DNA from: Actinoplanes liguriensis
GTDB lineage: Bacteria; Actinomycetota; Actinomycetes; Mycobacteriales; Micromonosporaceae
Direction: 5' to 3'
NCBI GenBank assembly: GCA_000715855.1
Contig: KL571207.1
Coordinates: 1,735 to 16,315, forward strand
Length of the DNA stretch: 14,581 nt
In this document: positions 14,039 through 14,581 of the stretch, piece by piece
Numbering within the stretch: position 1 is the first letter of the stretch
Layout: each line of letters starts with the position of its first letter
Position numbers and translations under genes: made by a program
Notes under the pieces: generated by a model
What the model saw: the letters and a program-made list of their open reading frames with translations, nothing else
Database searches by the model: none
What the model was told of the DNA's origin: nothing

Positions 14039-14581
14039 TCGCCAGCGTGCGCGGTGTGGTCACCGCGATCCTTCCGGACAGTGCCGTGGTCGAGGTCGGT
14101 GGTGTCGGCATGCGCGTCTTCTGCACGCCGAACACGCTCGCCTCGCTGCGTTCCGGCGCCGAGGCGCGGCTCGCCACCACGCTGATCGTCCGGGAGGACT
14201 CGCTCACCCTCTACGGTTTCGCCGACGACGACGAGCGGCAGCTCTTCGAGCTGCTGCTGACCGCCAACGGGGTCGGCCCGCGGATCGCTCAGGCGGTGCT
14301 GGCGGTTCACCAGCCCGATGCGGTTCGCCGTGCGATCGGCGGCAGTGACATCGCGGCGCTGACGCAGGTCCCGGGCATCGGCAAGCGCGGCGCCGAGAAG
14401 ATGATCGTCGAGCTGAAGGACAAGATCGGCCCGATCGGGTTCGGTGACGGCTCGGGCACGAACCTGCTGGCCGGCGGCTGGCAGGACCAGGTCCGGCAGG
14501 GTGTGCTCGCGCTCGGCTGGAGCGCTTCGCAGGCCGACCAGGCGGTCGCCGCGATCGGCGAGACGATCGACGGCGACGTGC
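14035..14581 (+). CDS. ruvA: Holliday junction DNA helicase subunit RuvA, 3'-truncated by window edge
   Basis: The first 182 codons of RuvA, the tetrameric protein that binds Holliday junctions and loads RuvB for branch migration. The N-terminal OB-fold domain is seen from MIASVRGVV to about residue 65. Domain II follows with two helix-hairpin-helix motifs, [11 protein letters not shown] and [20 protein letters not shown] flexible linker then leads into domain III ([23 protein letters not shown]), which contacts RuvB. Bacterial RuvA is about 200 residues, so only the last 15-20 are missing, and ruvB would be expected next. ATG 14035 overlaps the ruvC stop and has AGGAG six bases upstream. Confidence 0.97.
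   Translation, partial: MIASVRGVVTAILPDSAVVEVGGVGMRVFCTPNTLASLRSGAEARLATTLIVREDSLTLYGFADDDERQLFELLLTANGVGPRIAQAVLAVHQPDAVRRAIGGSDIAALTQVPGIGKRGAEKMIVELKDKIGPIGFGDGSGTNLLAGGWQDQVRQGVLALGWSASQADQAVAAIGETIDGDV

Noticed and set aside
1..14581. CRISPR arrays, tRNA or rRNA genes, insertion sequences
   Set aside because: I saw no regularly spaced direct repeats, no tRNA-like TTCGANTC context in the short gaps, and no transposase.

Overview
High-GC actinobacterial chromosome, most likely Micromonosporaceae (Actinoplanes-like). This is inferred from base composition, GTG starts, apparent leaderless promoters, a mycobacterial-type phosphatidylinositol mannoside (PIM) operon and gene order. The order thrS - HIT phosphorylase - pgsA - acyltransferase - pimA - membrane protein - pdxS - pdxT - yebC - ruvC - ruvA matches the M. 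tuberculosis Rv2614c-Rv2593c region, with local insertions and inversions.

Layout. 1-2610: 3' part of threonyl-tRNA synthetase (starts before the window) and an Ap4A-phosphorylase-like HIT protein. 2579-4397: a divergent pair, a TetR repressor (minus) and a TetX-sized FAD monooxygenase (plus), around one perfect 11-bp inverted-repeat operator; both genes overlap their outer neighbours tail to tail. 4390-6549 (minus): an EF-G-like GTPase (EF-G2 type) with unusual G motifs. 6550-6888: 339 bp without a gene, dominated by a 167-bp imperfect palindrome (66 of 80 positions Watson-Crick) that would form the leader of the EF-G-like mRNA. 6889-9517: the PIM operon pgsA-patA-pimA (CDP-alcohol phosphotransferase, acyltransferase, mannosyltransferase), tightly coupled. 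9570-10097: a small membrane-anchored protein. 10098-10354: a hairpin, two DnaA-box-like 9-mers and the pdxS terminator. 10355-12050: the two PLP synthase subunits, here divergent. 12066-12821: yebC, downstream of pdxT. 12874-13413 (minus): a protein resembling sigma-70 region 2 with a C-terminal membrane helix. 13511-14581: ruvC and the start of ruvA, behind a LexA-box-like site.

Most genes are housekeeping: tRNA charging, alarmone turnover, phospholipid and PIM synthesis, vitamin B6, translation support and Holliday-junction processing. The least expected signal is the EF-G leader palindrome. Its 3' arm carries a 9-nt perfect complement to the EF-G ribosome-binding site, so the palindrome and a ribosome-blocking pairing would exclude each other, and both arms hold mirrored 12-codon ORFs. 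Next in interest are the membrane-tethered sigma-like protein, the TetR/monooxygenase cassette and the paired DnaA boxes. Nothing here was checked by database search or folding software.
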